From: Phoronis australis | Taxonomy: Eukaryota; Phoronida; Phoronidae | Direction of reading: 5' to 3' | DNA length: 64,000 bases | Assembly: GCA_002633005.1 (NCBI GenBank) | Contig: NMRA01000003.1 | Coordinates: 1,978,727 to 2,042,726, forward strand | Shown here: in pieces, positions 1 through 12,600 of the stretch | Layout: every line of letters begins with the position of its first letter | How positions within the stretch are numbered: the stretch's first letter is position 1 | Translations under genes and position numbers: made by a program | The notes under the pieces: model-generated | Database searches by the model: none | What the model saw: only the letters and a program-made list of their open reading frames with translations | Told to the model about the DNA's origin: nothing

Positions 1-231
1 CTTCACCCTGCAAATGAGACATTCGAAATTTTACGTCTGGCACCAAATAAGGCTAGTGTGCGTATAACAAGGAAGATACAGTTACAGTTTCCGTCCAGTA
101 AGGCAAGTGAGATTTTTAAGTGCACTATGTGTCGCGACCCATGCGCGCATCCAGCCTATATTATAGGGGGGTTCGAATTTTTCGATATGCTGACCTTTTA
201 CTGGAGGAAATCAACGAGGACTAAAACGGGG

Positions 232-375
232 CCACTAGGTTCAGGCCCGGGAATTGTGCATCCGCGTCGACTTCCCGGCCGGGGATTTTGTGGACTTTTG
301 TCTCGTTTACTCGGACTTTTCGTTTCACTGAGGCGGACCTTTTTACCCCCGTGCCCCCCCCCGAGTGCGCCCAAT
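232..375. repeat. Dispersed repeat of unknown class, copy 1
   Basis: Shares GAATTGTGCATCCGC, TGGACTTTTGTCTCGTTT, ACTC-GGACTTTTCGTTT and a C-rich stretch with 8207-8370. The two are diverged copies in the same orientation. No terminal structure or coding signal was found. Confidence 0.5.
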
Positions 376-458
376 GCGACGTAGCCTATTCTAAGTGCAA
401 GATATGATGTGACATAGCTTATATTTTCGACACTTATTGTCGCTTGGGCGACAGTATA

Positions 459-536
459 TCATCTGTCGGTGTTCACGGCATATTTTGTCCCGCCCAGCAC
501 ATCGTGACGAGGTGCATTCCGTTGACGTGACAGGTC
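459..536 (-). CDS. Possible last exon of the ADAMTS-like gene, ending in TGA
   Basis: A pyrimidine-rich acceptor (TTTTCCCTAG) precedes 536. The phase-0 reading demanded by the firm exon ending at 686 begins DLSRQRNAPRHD and stops at TGA (459-461) after 25 codons. In ADAMTS proteins the segment after the first TSP1 usually begins with a D-F-R-x-Q-x-C-A-like motif, and this reading fits loosely (D, Q-R, A, R conserved; Cys replaced by Asn). If real, the protein is about 598 aa, with no spacer and no further TSP1 repeats. Alternatives are a weak donor before the stop (GTGAAC at about 473), a pseudo-exon, or an assembly error. Another frame over 391-535 is Cys-rich but out of phase. Confidence 0.4.
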   Translation of the reverse strand, partial: DLSRQRNAPRHDVLGGTKYAVNTDR

Positions 537-685
537 CTAGGGAAAACAAGTCTGACCAAGTGCTTCGCTTGTAATGCATAGAGATATCTCGCGAATATTT
601 GAGTAATTCATGAGTTTTCGCGAGTTTCTTGCGACTACGGAGCGCAAGCTGCTACTATTAGAGTTCAGTGACGTCAATAACTCAC

Positions 686-3600
686 TTCAGTTTCGCATTG
701 AACGTAATCGAAGTTCGGTCCCGGACACGGTGTCCCTCCGAACTGCGGTTTTGGATTGTCGCACGTGCGTGTCCTCTTCCTGACGGACAGGCCTTGGGTA
801 GATGTACACTTCTCAGCCTCCTCCCAGCGGCCCCAGCCCCCGTGAATTGGCTGGGTCGTTACAGGCACGCATTCTTGGTTGATGCAATGCTGAAAAAACC
901 GATAGTGCAGTCAAACGCGTCATAAAATAATCCAATCAAATGAGCTAAACACATTAGAGCAAGTCGCAAAACATAGGCAACCTTTTCACTTACCTTGTCA
1001 GGGGCGCACTGAGTTCCCTCAAGCGGCACTTGTTTACCATGGCAGGCTTTATCAATGTAACCATGTTTATTGCGGCGGACGCAATACAAGTCAGTACAGA
1101 AAGAATGTCTTCCGCCGGACAAGCGTGGCTGAAAGCAAACATTAATACTATATTAATAGGCCTACTAATAAAGTCTTAAAGTATTGAGAGTTTTCGTATG
1201 AAAAAAATGTACACATACAAATTGCGCTGTCGCAAATAGACTTTTCTGGTACAATCCGGTAAGACTGACTCTCTTGGTCGCACCCAACGTATTACTCACC
1301 CTCTGAGCCTACAATACCTGATAAAAGGTAGTCAAACAGTGGAGTTACCGTTCACGGTTTCAAAAACACGAGGGTAGCTCCTGCTTCAAACGTTACGAAT
1401 TGTTGTTTAGGAGTCACTTTAATGGACCCCATTGGTATTAGGATTAGTTGAGCACGAGATTAAAATGCTTTTTAAATTTTTGTATGGTGTGGGCCAGTGA
1501 AAAAGGCCTTTTAATAAGACTGTCTGTTTAAAAACAGTCTTATTAAAAGAACATTTTCTTCTTTCTGTTTAGTATCTAAAATGCAAATATATTAATTAAA
1601 CTCAGATCAAAGACACGAAAGGACATCTCAAACCTTTCCAAATACGATAAAAATGACTTACATCCCGAAACATATCATTCAGGTTGTTAGTTATGAAAAA
1701 GAGCGACTAAACTTTTGACGGAGTTGGCCATCCCGTCTAGAATCGAACCTTCCCCACTAAGGCCAATGGCAGGCGAGCTTTCAGTTCCTTTTGACTGTTA
1801 AAATAATTTGCTATCATGGCATGAGAAACAAAAATATTTAATTTCTTGTTCGTGAAAAGACAAAGGTCCATTTTTTAAACAAGTTCATGTTTTCCCGTGA
1901 CTGTAATTTCTAAATAGACGTTTTAGTACACACAATTACCTCGTATCCGTTTCCACACGTGCGAAAACACTGCTCGGCTACGTTGACATGCTGGCCCGGT
2001 AAACCCTCCAACTCGACATTATTCACGGAGTCAACAGGAGCATCGAGAAGGCATGTAAAACTACCTAAGCTGTAACAAGCCAAATCAATAACGTGGTGGC
2101 AACACAACTTAATAGCTGTGAGTAAAAGCCAAAATTTCACAAAACTGAAACGATGCCCAACTTAATGTTGCATCACTTTAGAAATACAATCGAAACAAAA
2201 TACATGCCCAAGTCAAATAAATGCCAAACTTACATATCAAGGCAACCACTAGCATGGGCGGCGCAGCGCTGAAAAATCGGGGGGNNNNNNNNNNNNNCCC
2301 CCTAGCCTCCCTGTGGTGCACTGCCTATAGACCATGAGCGGCTCATGACTGAACATTTTGGGGTGGCTATAGCCCCCCAGTCCCCTATGGTGCACCGACC
2401 ATGAGAATGTGTATATTCTTACCTAGTGTAAAATTGCAGCGCCTCTCTGGAACATTTACTCCAGAAGTATCGACCGATTTTATGACCGGTCTTCGTAGTG
2501 CCCATGATGCTTCCTTTTCCACCGTTTTCTCGACAATAGGGGTCGTTACTGTAGTGATCGTGATCCATTCCCAAGCTGGAAAATTTTATAAAGAGTACTC
2601 AATTTTCACGCGATAACTTTGAATTAAAAAAGATTGCATTATTTCAATCTTATTTGACTGATAGCAAACTTTAGACATTCACCGTTTTTCTAAACTGGTT
2701 TGTTTTCGTTGCTTTTATTGCATGTATTAATGTTTTAATCATCGGCCTAGTAATCTATTCCAATAGTAGCGAGTTACTCACGAATGTCCCAACTCGTGAG
2801 CAATGACTTCCGCTCCACGCAAACCCCGATCCTCAGCTAACCCAGTGGATTGCAATGGATCGCATATCTTGGCTAGTTCTGCTATGCCGTCAAATTGACG
2901 CATGTTTATTCTGAAAGAAAACAATAAAAGGTTATATAATGGAAAACAAGTGGGAAAATGCGTTTCTCAAGAAATTGCAACTTCTAGAAACTTAATCCGG
3001 CAGGTCAACAGAACAGATATTTCGTTTCAGCACGAAATGTACGGTTTGATATTGAAATTGTTACTGCAAATTATATTTCGAGCCTTTAGGCTCTCTCTGA
3101 TAAGCCTACTAGATGTATTTAGCAATTATAAAAAAGAAATGTTACCTCGTGTACAGCATGATGAAGTCAAAGTGGTTAGGGTCATTGTCGTCTTCAACAT
3201 TTAGGTCAACTTGCCATTTATCAAATGCTTTCTTTATTTTAATGCCATCTGGTGTCAGCTTATCGAATGGTAGATTGGGCTAAGGTAAAAGAAAAGACAC
3301 GAAAAATGAATAATAACATGGATTATGTTTAAAAAGTCTCAAAATTGCAAATTACTAGAAAATTAAGATAATTACTTACTGGATCTTCTCGCAAGATGAT
3401 CAGTCTCGTCAAAACTACATTTACTGCAGATCCAAGGGAGTCCAGTCGATAATAATGTTGCACCTATACAAAGTAAAAGTCTGAATTGGAGGAGTACAAC
3501 AAACTGAGTGCAACGTCTCACACACACAACATAACATTACAGAACTATAAAGCAAATTGCACTGGACAATATAGAGCAGCAAATCATAGTACAATACTGA

Positions 3601-6600
3601 GCATTAGGTGGCGACCAGTGTGAGGGGTCAAGGCTACTACGACCGCAGTGATAACATTATTTTCTGTCCTCAGTGAAAACAACCAATATCTCAGGTATTT
3701 ATTGATCTTAGATGTCATTGCTTCTGACAGTAAAAGCGAATTTGAGCAAAAAATGCATTCACAAATTCTCAGTTATTCCTGTGTGCCTTGAACATTTCTA
3801 ACCACGGCATTTTTTTCATTTGCATTCGCGTTTAACGTGTAGCGGAAACTCTTTATTTACAAAAATTGCACACCAAATCTTACGAAACATTCAATTTGCA
3901 GTTGTCATTATCAAACAAAAGAGAACGCTTACTATATTCATAATAGTTGCAAGGTACTCGTGAAGGTAATCGCCATAATGTTCCACCATAGACTTGTCTA
4001 CCACTAGGCATAACTCTATTGTTAGGATTTCGGCCTTCAATATATCAGGATACGACCGCTTCTTCCTCAAGCTCGCTCTGACGCTGTTCGTATCTGCGAA
4101 AAATACCATAAAACCGTTTTAACGTTAAAATACAGTGGCGGATTTAGAGGGGGGCCAAGGGGACCATGCCCCCCTAAAATTCTCCCAGATTTCATTTGGC
4201 AGTGCGGGGGTGCGAATGTCTGACGGGCAAAATCCTGGATGAAACTCTGCCCTGTCCCCCCCTAACTAAAAAATCCTGGATCCGCCCCTGAAACAAGGAT
4301 GTACTTTTATATCCTACACACTTCTCTGCTGAGAAATTATCAGTCATTGGTCATTTAGGGTCCATAAAAACAGACTTGGGACCATTTTCAATGTTATAAG
4401 CAACCCGGTTCATGTATTTTTCGCGGGGTCAAAAGTTAATGCTATGCCCCGTAAATTTCTTCTTCTAGAATATGTTTTGCACTGTACTTTTGAGAATGTC
4501 GATCAGTAAGGACGATCCGTGAAATGGCAACAGATGTCTGTTTCATGAAATTTGTTCTTATGATTCACATCATTATTTCTGAAAAACGATTAAATATCAT
4601 TTCAGCTGAGCAAAAGTGCAAAGTCTGAATATATTACATGTCACTGCAAATTGCTGAAATAATTCCTATGAATTACTTTTAGATTGCGAAACTTAGCTCA
4701 ACCTGTGGGAGCGCAAGACACTTTTCAAGAAACAAACTCCAGAGCTGTTACATGTAAAATTACAATAAACCAATACCTAAAGATTTATACAAATTAAACA
4801 CTGGGGCGCTGACGTCATCGTGTGAGGCTGAGTAAAGTATATGAAGTCCTCTACTTCCGTCGTCTGCTTTACTATTTAATGAACGGCTGTAGCGCAACTG
4901 GATGTGAGGGTGCAGCGGCTCGATGAAATGAGTTGATCCGTTGTAAATAAACATGCCATTCTATAAGGAAAAAAAACATGAATATCTTAAAGTGTGACGA
5001 TAAACCCGTCTTGCATTGCGAAAAACTTCAATTTCGATTTAGACCACTTACCGCTGTTATGAAAGTGGTCTAAATCAAAAGTTTCCCTTTTCAACGGAAC
5101 ACAGGCATATAGCAGCTTTTATTAATCGCAATCATACCGCGTTCTGACGTGGAAGACTTACGAGAATGACGGTTAAAACGAGGCCTAAGGTAAGCGTTCA
5201 CAAGCATAATATAACAGATTCTGATCTGCCCCTGACATTTAGCGAAATTCTTTTTTTTTTCAAAACCTTCACTAGCGTATCGTAGATAGCTTTTTAACAA
5301 AGTGTCTTTGGAATTTAACGGCCACTTTCATGACCTTAAGTGAATACCAACAGAACAAAGGCAAAGGAGTCGCAAACAGCAACCCCCCCGTCCCCCCGCC
5401 CCCGGTCGTTCTACACCCCACGTCCCGAGGGTGGTTCACCGGAGTACAGCTAAGCGCTTCACCTGAAGCTAAGAAAAGAAAATTTCGCCCCACTTCTGAA
5501 TTTATCAGCTGACATTTTAAAAGAACATACAACTTATGCATAGCTTCTGGTTGGATTTATCACTCGATACCTCGATATGGATAAAAGACAGCTTTGGATG
5601 GTCTTATCTTGTTCCTTATTCAGTGTATAGATGTAATTTCCGAAGTCGGGAAAAACTCACAGTTATTTCTTTTAGAAAAGCTCATAGAATTTCAGATCAG
5701 AAATTTTATGGGCTTGGTTTGAATGAATAGCAGACTGTCAGTTCTTACATTGCCCGGAAATCAATCGTCATGTGAACAAGGAACAATTTGAGACCACTTT
5801 TCCAACGTTAAGTCACAGAGGCCTCAGACAAAACTCGTTTTTGACAAACAGCTTGTGTTTAATGCAGTTTAAACCAATTTATCCTATCTTTAACAAGATA
5901 AACGGAATTGGTACAAAATCCAATAAGGTCTTTGTATAAACACGGTCTATCGCATATTTACCACTGACTGTCCACAGAGACTGATAGATGCAAAAGATGG
6001 CTCATTCGAATCAAAATGGCCGTTGGTTTCGACGTGGCCGCTGAAGGTACAGTTCATTGCTTCCGGTGTTTCAATCTCTGCATGAGATGCATTGGCATGA
6101 AATTCGGAAACTTTAAATGTTGGCGACACAACTCTGTAAGTAGAAAAGTATGAAAGTGTAGTTAATGTTGATACGCTCCAATAATAAAGCTCTTCTTCAA
6201 ATTACATGTTCAATTACTTGAAAGTCAATAGCGCAGCTTATTGGTCACTGCAAGGCAGTAGACCATCACAGTGATCGAGCGAGACTACGCAAAGAGCAGA
6301 GTGGTTGGCTTTTCAACGTACTTAGTTTGCACACATTTGCTGGAGCTTAACACAATTATAACAAAACATCAGGTTTTGTGTGCCTTTAAAATAATACCAT
6401 GCCAGTTTATTACCTGTTTTTGTGTAGATTGAGATAAAGCATTTGGCCTAAATATGGCACTCCAAGTCTCACGTTTTCCTTATTTGCGTCTGTGTCTACA
6501 TCGAGAGGACTTATCACGTCTACGTTTGAAGAAGATTTAAGTAACATTTCTGGAAAACATAAAAAACATAATTACATTTTCATTATAACCAAGCACAACA

Positions 6601-9600
6601 GCACTAGCAGCAACGGGCGTGGCAAGTTTAATGTCACGGTTTCTCGTTGAAAGCATGAGGAACACAGTCTGTCTCAAGATCGAAAATGGACTAAAATTCA
6701 AAAATAAATTTCCACCACTATGTGATTTCCGACAACACAAAGTTCGCTTTCTCGGCTACTATAAGGTAACGAGGTAGGTACTTGGGTAGGTAGGTAGGTA
6801 GGTTACATGAGTGGCGCAGCACTGAAAAAAGTGGGGGCTATAGCCCCCCAGCCGCCCTGTGTGGTGCAACGCTCATAGACCATGTGCGCCGGAGCACTGA
6901 AAAAAGTGGAGGGATAGGCTATAGCCCCCCCGGAACCCTATGGTGCGCCCCCATGAGGTAGGTAGCTAGGCAAGTAGGTAGGCAGGTAGATGGATAGATA
7001 CTTTTTTCCAGGGATGAAACAATCCAGTTTTATACTGGCAAGATCTTTGCAAAGTCCAAAGCGGCTAGGCTGGCATCATAGAAAGGCAATATAAAAGTAA
7101 AGAGCTGTTCGACACCTACACTGACTTTATTAGGGCTGCCAATCTTCTTTCCTCACGCTCAGCGTCCTTTTCTAAATAAAGCAATTGTTTTCTTGTGAGC
7201 TTCAATTCTTGTCATAATAACTCGGTTCTTTTCTTACTGGCCGCATTAATTTCTTTTCCCACGAAGGGCGCGCTTTTCTCCCAAACAGTATGAAATGTTA
7301 CAACAAACACAGTGAGGATTCGCCGACCATATACAATTGTGAAGTCTCACAAACCTAAAGTGAGTTTGGGGGATGCCCTTCGCAAGCCTACAGCAGAGAA
7401 ATATTCTCTAAATTCTTTTCATTCACCTTCACTGATTTTTTCGCTATATAAAACTGCATTATCAAAATGGATCCTGGTAAGCAGACGACTGTTGCACCAA
7501 TGAAACATAACGGTTATAACAGAATGGGTGCACGCAGCGGCATATCCACGATAGTAAGCCTTTGAACTATTTATATATCACGTGACACGCCAAACTTCAT
7601 TCATATGAATGTATGATCGTTTCAGACACCGTAAGAACAGCACTCAGTGTTTCCTGTTGAACTGTTGTCAGTGTCCAGTGACAAGACTAAGTGCTCCGGT
7701 AAGCCATTTCATACCAAAAAGGGCTGTGGTTGAAAAAAATCCTTCCGCGGACCATTCATGTATGTATTGATGGTCTAATGTTAAGTGTCTTGGATTTCCG
7801 TAACTCACGCTATCATTCACAAATGTTCCAAGTTTCATAACATGAAACATAAATGAAGTAACAATTAAAATGTTAGAATAGAAGGACAGTTGGACCATAG
7901 ATTAAAATGTTGAATTGTAAACCAAAATAACGTGTTCTGTTGTTGTGACATTCAAATAGTGATAAATAGGTATGGTGATCTCAGCTCGCGTTTGTCCGCT
8001 GAAGTAACGCCAGCCAAGATTGTAAAAGCCTGCTTTTTATGCGCAGTTGATTTAAATACACCGGTTGACCTCATCATTGATTGGCCAATAAAAACAGAAA
8101 TAAAAAGAAGTGTCATGGCAGAAGCGTCTCGATTAAATACCATGGCAAATCGAATTTTTGAGAATGTGGACCTTTTACTAAGATTAACGGGTTAATTTCA
8201 GAACTATGAATTGTGCATTCGCCGAATTTTGATAGTTCATGGCTTTTTTATGGACTTTTGTCTCGTTTTTTACTCTTTTGGAGTTTTTGTTTCTCTGATC
8301 AGGCGTGCCTTTTTGCTCACTTCGTCAAATGGGGAGGGGGCTTGTTCGAGACCCCCCTGTGTGCGCGCAAGTGAAGTGAGGTCAGGGATTGAGATTCTCC
8401 GGCGTGCGAGATCTCGCTCGAGACGATAAAATTGCAGAAAAGAGCGCCTGACTACTGCTGACTAGTGCCAACATACTTTATACATATTAAACCTTTCGTT
8501 CAGCCCTACAACAGCATTATCAGGGTACAACGAATCCAGCACAAATTTTCATAGGCTTATTGAAAACGCTATGAATTGCCTGCAGCAACGTACGTCGGTT
8601 TGTTTTGTAAAATGAAATAAAAGGTGAGATGTTTAACGAAGAATTGATAAACTGTGCACTGTTGAAAAGCGAGCTGTCATGGCAGAAGGGTCTCGATTTT
8701 GAGTCCGCATATCTCCCCATTCCCACTGAAATATACTTAAAAATCACGCGCAATTCCTTTCACTAGGCTCCAAAACTCCCTGTTATAATCAACACATTCC
8801 GTCTAAGGGCGGATCCACTGAGGATTTTGAATTGGGGAGGGGGGACAGGGCAGAGTATTAGCCAGGATTTTGCCCGTCAGACATTCGCACTCCCGAACTG
8901 CTAAATGGAATACGAGAGAATTGTAGGGGGGGGGGGGGGGGNGGCCCCCTCTAAATCCGCCACTGGAATCGGCAAACAGGCCTTCAAATTCAGAAGATTT
9001 AAGGAAATGTAAAAATGACCACTTCACAGTCATGCCTTTCCACTTTCCAGTGTATACAGCCTCGATTTGGTGAAACATAATCTGAATATTCGTTTATCAC
9101 AAGTCAGGTTGATTATATAGTAAGTAATGAGCGAAGACTGAAGTCATTCGTACGGGAGTCCTCGGCCGTTCACCTCCTGACACCTCCTCCACAAACAGTT
9201 CAGTATCATTTACTGTACATTGTAGGCACTGCCTACACCTACGTAAATTCATATGTATATTCAGAGTATATTTGCACAGAGAACACTTCTCTGAAAGCAA
9301 TAGCCTTTTGAATATACAATGCAAGGCGCTAGATACTATCGTGATTTTTTCTTTTGGAATAACCTAACAAGAGAAGAGTTAATATTCACAAGCTCTGGTA
9401 GAAGACTTTTCTAAGGTCTCCAAGAACAGGGCATCGACACATGAAATGAGACTCATCGTCAATTTCACCCAGATTCCATAAGCTGTATATTCTCTCACTT
9501 CTAGGAATACCCATATGTCTACCTTTCTCTATCACTTAGGCTAGTCCAGTTCCAAGAAAATGATAATCTGGTAGTTTGCTTTAAGAACTGTGCAAATTTT

Positions 9601-12600
9601 GTTTACTGGAGGCAGTCCCGGGGGGGTGGGGAGAACTTGGTGATTGACAAGGGATAAAAGCTTTGAGGGCTAAAGTTTGAGGTATGATGAACAAATATAT
9701 TAGGTAAATGAACCATTCTCATTGATAGGGGGATATCCGAGAGTACTTTGAAGTGTTGATTTCGTACGGTGGAGACCTGCGGAACGTGAGAAAAGAATAA
9801 GACATTCATGGGGAAGGAATTGATATTGCCATCTGTTCAAAGCAGTTAATAATAAATTGAATGAATTAGAAGTGAATTGGGAGTTGATGAGAAACGAGCC
9901 AGAGTTCGTAAGACTGCGTTAATGGGAAAAAGGTCGTTTTTAATGAGAACACCCGTGCGAACCGTGAGGGAGGAAGATTGACAGCCATATTTAGCTTTAC
10001 CGTGAGAAATATGATTTTGAGCAAAGTTGAAGTTACAAGTTAAAGTGAATTAAGATTTCCCTTAGCTTATCAGGCAGTCTTTTGATGTTCAAATGGTTTA
10101 TGCGCACTGATGACACACGGTTGCTGGAAGTGCACAAGCCATGGTTAAATTCCAGTCACAAAGCAGCTAAATACCGAGCTTCAAACGTGTACAACGACGG
10201 AGGTGACAAGATAGAAATTTGTTGTGAAACTAGTAGCCTGCACACTCCTAAGGGCCTCGAGATGTACCTCGTTTGATATTTATTTATTTTTTCTAAGCGA
10301 TAAACCAAGAATTGGTAGAATCATGTTCCTTAGTAACCAGTTCTCGTGACTGGCATTCCTTCGCGACAGCCATCCTGTTTGAAACTTAAAAGGTGGTGTC
10401 AAACTAGAAGCGCGAAACTTGTTAACAAATCAGGCAGTGCCCTGACTGAAATTAATGAACCCCCATAGCTAACCCTTTTGTTTCCGAATACCCAGCCCTT
10501 TCGTCCAATCTAAACCACGGATCACCTCAACTCACAGTATTATTCGATGTAACAGGTGTTTAAAAACTTACTCAGGTTGGGAGGTTAGTACATCAATACT
10601 AGTTCTAACGCACGGTTGTTAATGAGTGTCTAAAATATTCTTCACCAGTGAGGGTCCTTGAGCTTGGGCTTGACTATTATGCCAATAATTTTGCTATGGT
10701 AATAAGATTTAACTCGTTCGACTACAACGTTTATTCGAACATTTTCTCTGTTACTGCTCGCCTGAGGGTCCCGGTGCCTGTTTTGTCTGTTTTACTAATG
10801 TTGTATGTATGGTTATCTAATAGGGCTTCCAAGAAATAATTAAAAATATGTCGCCAATGTCCATTGACCCCGAGCATGACCTCTCTTCTATTTGACTGAA
10901 CAAGGTTACCTGTGTCGAGTTTAACAGCACAAGTACCTCGCTAGACAAGCAAGATCTCGCAAGATTACGCGAGACATTACCGTATATTTGAAATAAGATC
11001 ACTTGATTTTGGCTAAATTTTCTCGTCGCGAGACAGTTTTGAATTTTACCCTGTTATGTAGAGATGCGAATCGAGTAGATTTTAGTAATTGGTTAATTGT
11101 CCAGCAACTGACCACCCATTATTATCAATAATCGAATTTTAAGTAATTTCATTGAAATCCTGCATCGCCTAGGTTTCAGTCACGAATGAATTAGATCGGT
11201 TGATGCTGCTGTTAAAGAAGTAATGTTTTTGGAACAATGGAGTGAATAATCTCAGCTACGTACAATTTTAAGAAACCAAAACTTATTAACCCTAGTTGAT
11301 TTTATAATGTAATTGTTCCCGATTTTGAATTCGCAAAGAAAATTGTGTATTTATGGAGTATCAGTGACACAGCAATTTGCTTGGTACTCCACTCATTTCT
11401 TTCCCTGTTTTATACAGGAAATACCAATGCTGCACTCAACACCCGTGACATGACAAGACTGCAACACCAACGTGATGTTAAGATCATGAAATCGTGTAAA
11501 AACATTAACTATCCCATTGATTACGTTGGATATTTCTATTTATTGACGTTTATGTTAGCAACATATTGCAAAGATCTATACTGAAAATGCCTTCAGTTAT
11601 ATCTAGTCAATTTCCAGTTAATTCCGAATGATGGCGAACGCTTGACGTTTGACTATAATCGATTATTTTTCGATTCTAATCTATCACTCTCCCATCACTA
11701 GTTTTCGTCGTGTTCAAGAAGTTGGCGGGCTACTGATTGGGCATGCTGTATTTGGGAGAGAGGAGGTCGTACAGGCAGTTTTCAAAGTCCGATGGTAGCT
11801 AATTTTTGCTTCATTACCCATTGTTGACAATAGCTCCGTAGTCTTGCCATCAATGCATCAAAGTGGATGTTGACTGATTAAACTTATCAATACTATATTG
11901 CATTTAATTATCAAGGCAGCAACACATGCCCTTGTACAGGGTACAATGTTTCTCGTTTAGCATGATGGAAAATGAATTCTACACGTGGCAAAGAATTAAA
12001 ACGTAAACGTGCTATGAGTTTTGACAATAAGCGCGTACATCAGTGGTACACGACACGGGTAAGGCGGTACCAGTACCGATAAAATGGTTCGTCGTCACTC
12101 AGCACATGTTGTTTACGGAATTTGTATTGTGGAAAACCGACAAGTACAGATGGGGACTGAAAACAAACACGCACCGAATGACCTAAAAGTAATGTTTGAT
12201 GGAGAAATCGGTCAACGGGTTTGATTTTTAACGACAATTCCTTGCAATAAGATTCACGGCTTCGCTCACAAAAACTGAGCAATTTATGCGGCGCAGGATT
12301 CCTACTAGCACGTTGGTAACTTTATGAGAGTGATGATTAAGGCCATTGACCGATGTAACGTAAATTTATTGGAGTTTTATTTGAAATTTTCTTTCTGGTC
12401 TTTAAGTAATTGACCTCTTATGTGAGAGACCGTGCCTCACAAATAATTGAACACTGAACTATTAAAAATGCTTGTACACATTTAATTTTTTGACAAAAGA
12501 ATATCCTCCTTTTCAAAGTGCTACCTGCAACAATAGGCGACTAAATAGCAACAGAAAGTAATCAATTTTATATTCCTTATTTTTGTCTCTAATCCAGGTC

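Noticed and set aside
1700-1800. tRNA-like B-box (GGTTCGATTC) on the minus strand near 1740-1752
   Set aside because: The flanking bases do not form a T-arm stem, and no acceptor stem or A-box at the right distance is present.
2063-2069. Alternative acceptor CTTAG|GTAG for ADAMTS exon 10
   Set aside because: It yields an immediate in-frame TAG; the acceptor five bases earlier (TTACAG) gives the expected disintegrin-like reading.
5330-5541. Overlapping ORFs with Pro-rich and Gly-rich translations
   Set aside because: They derive from one C-rich stretch read on both strands; no splice sites or family support.
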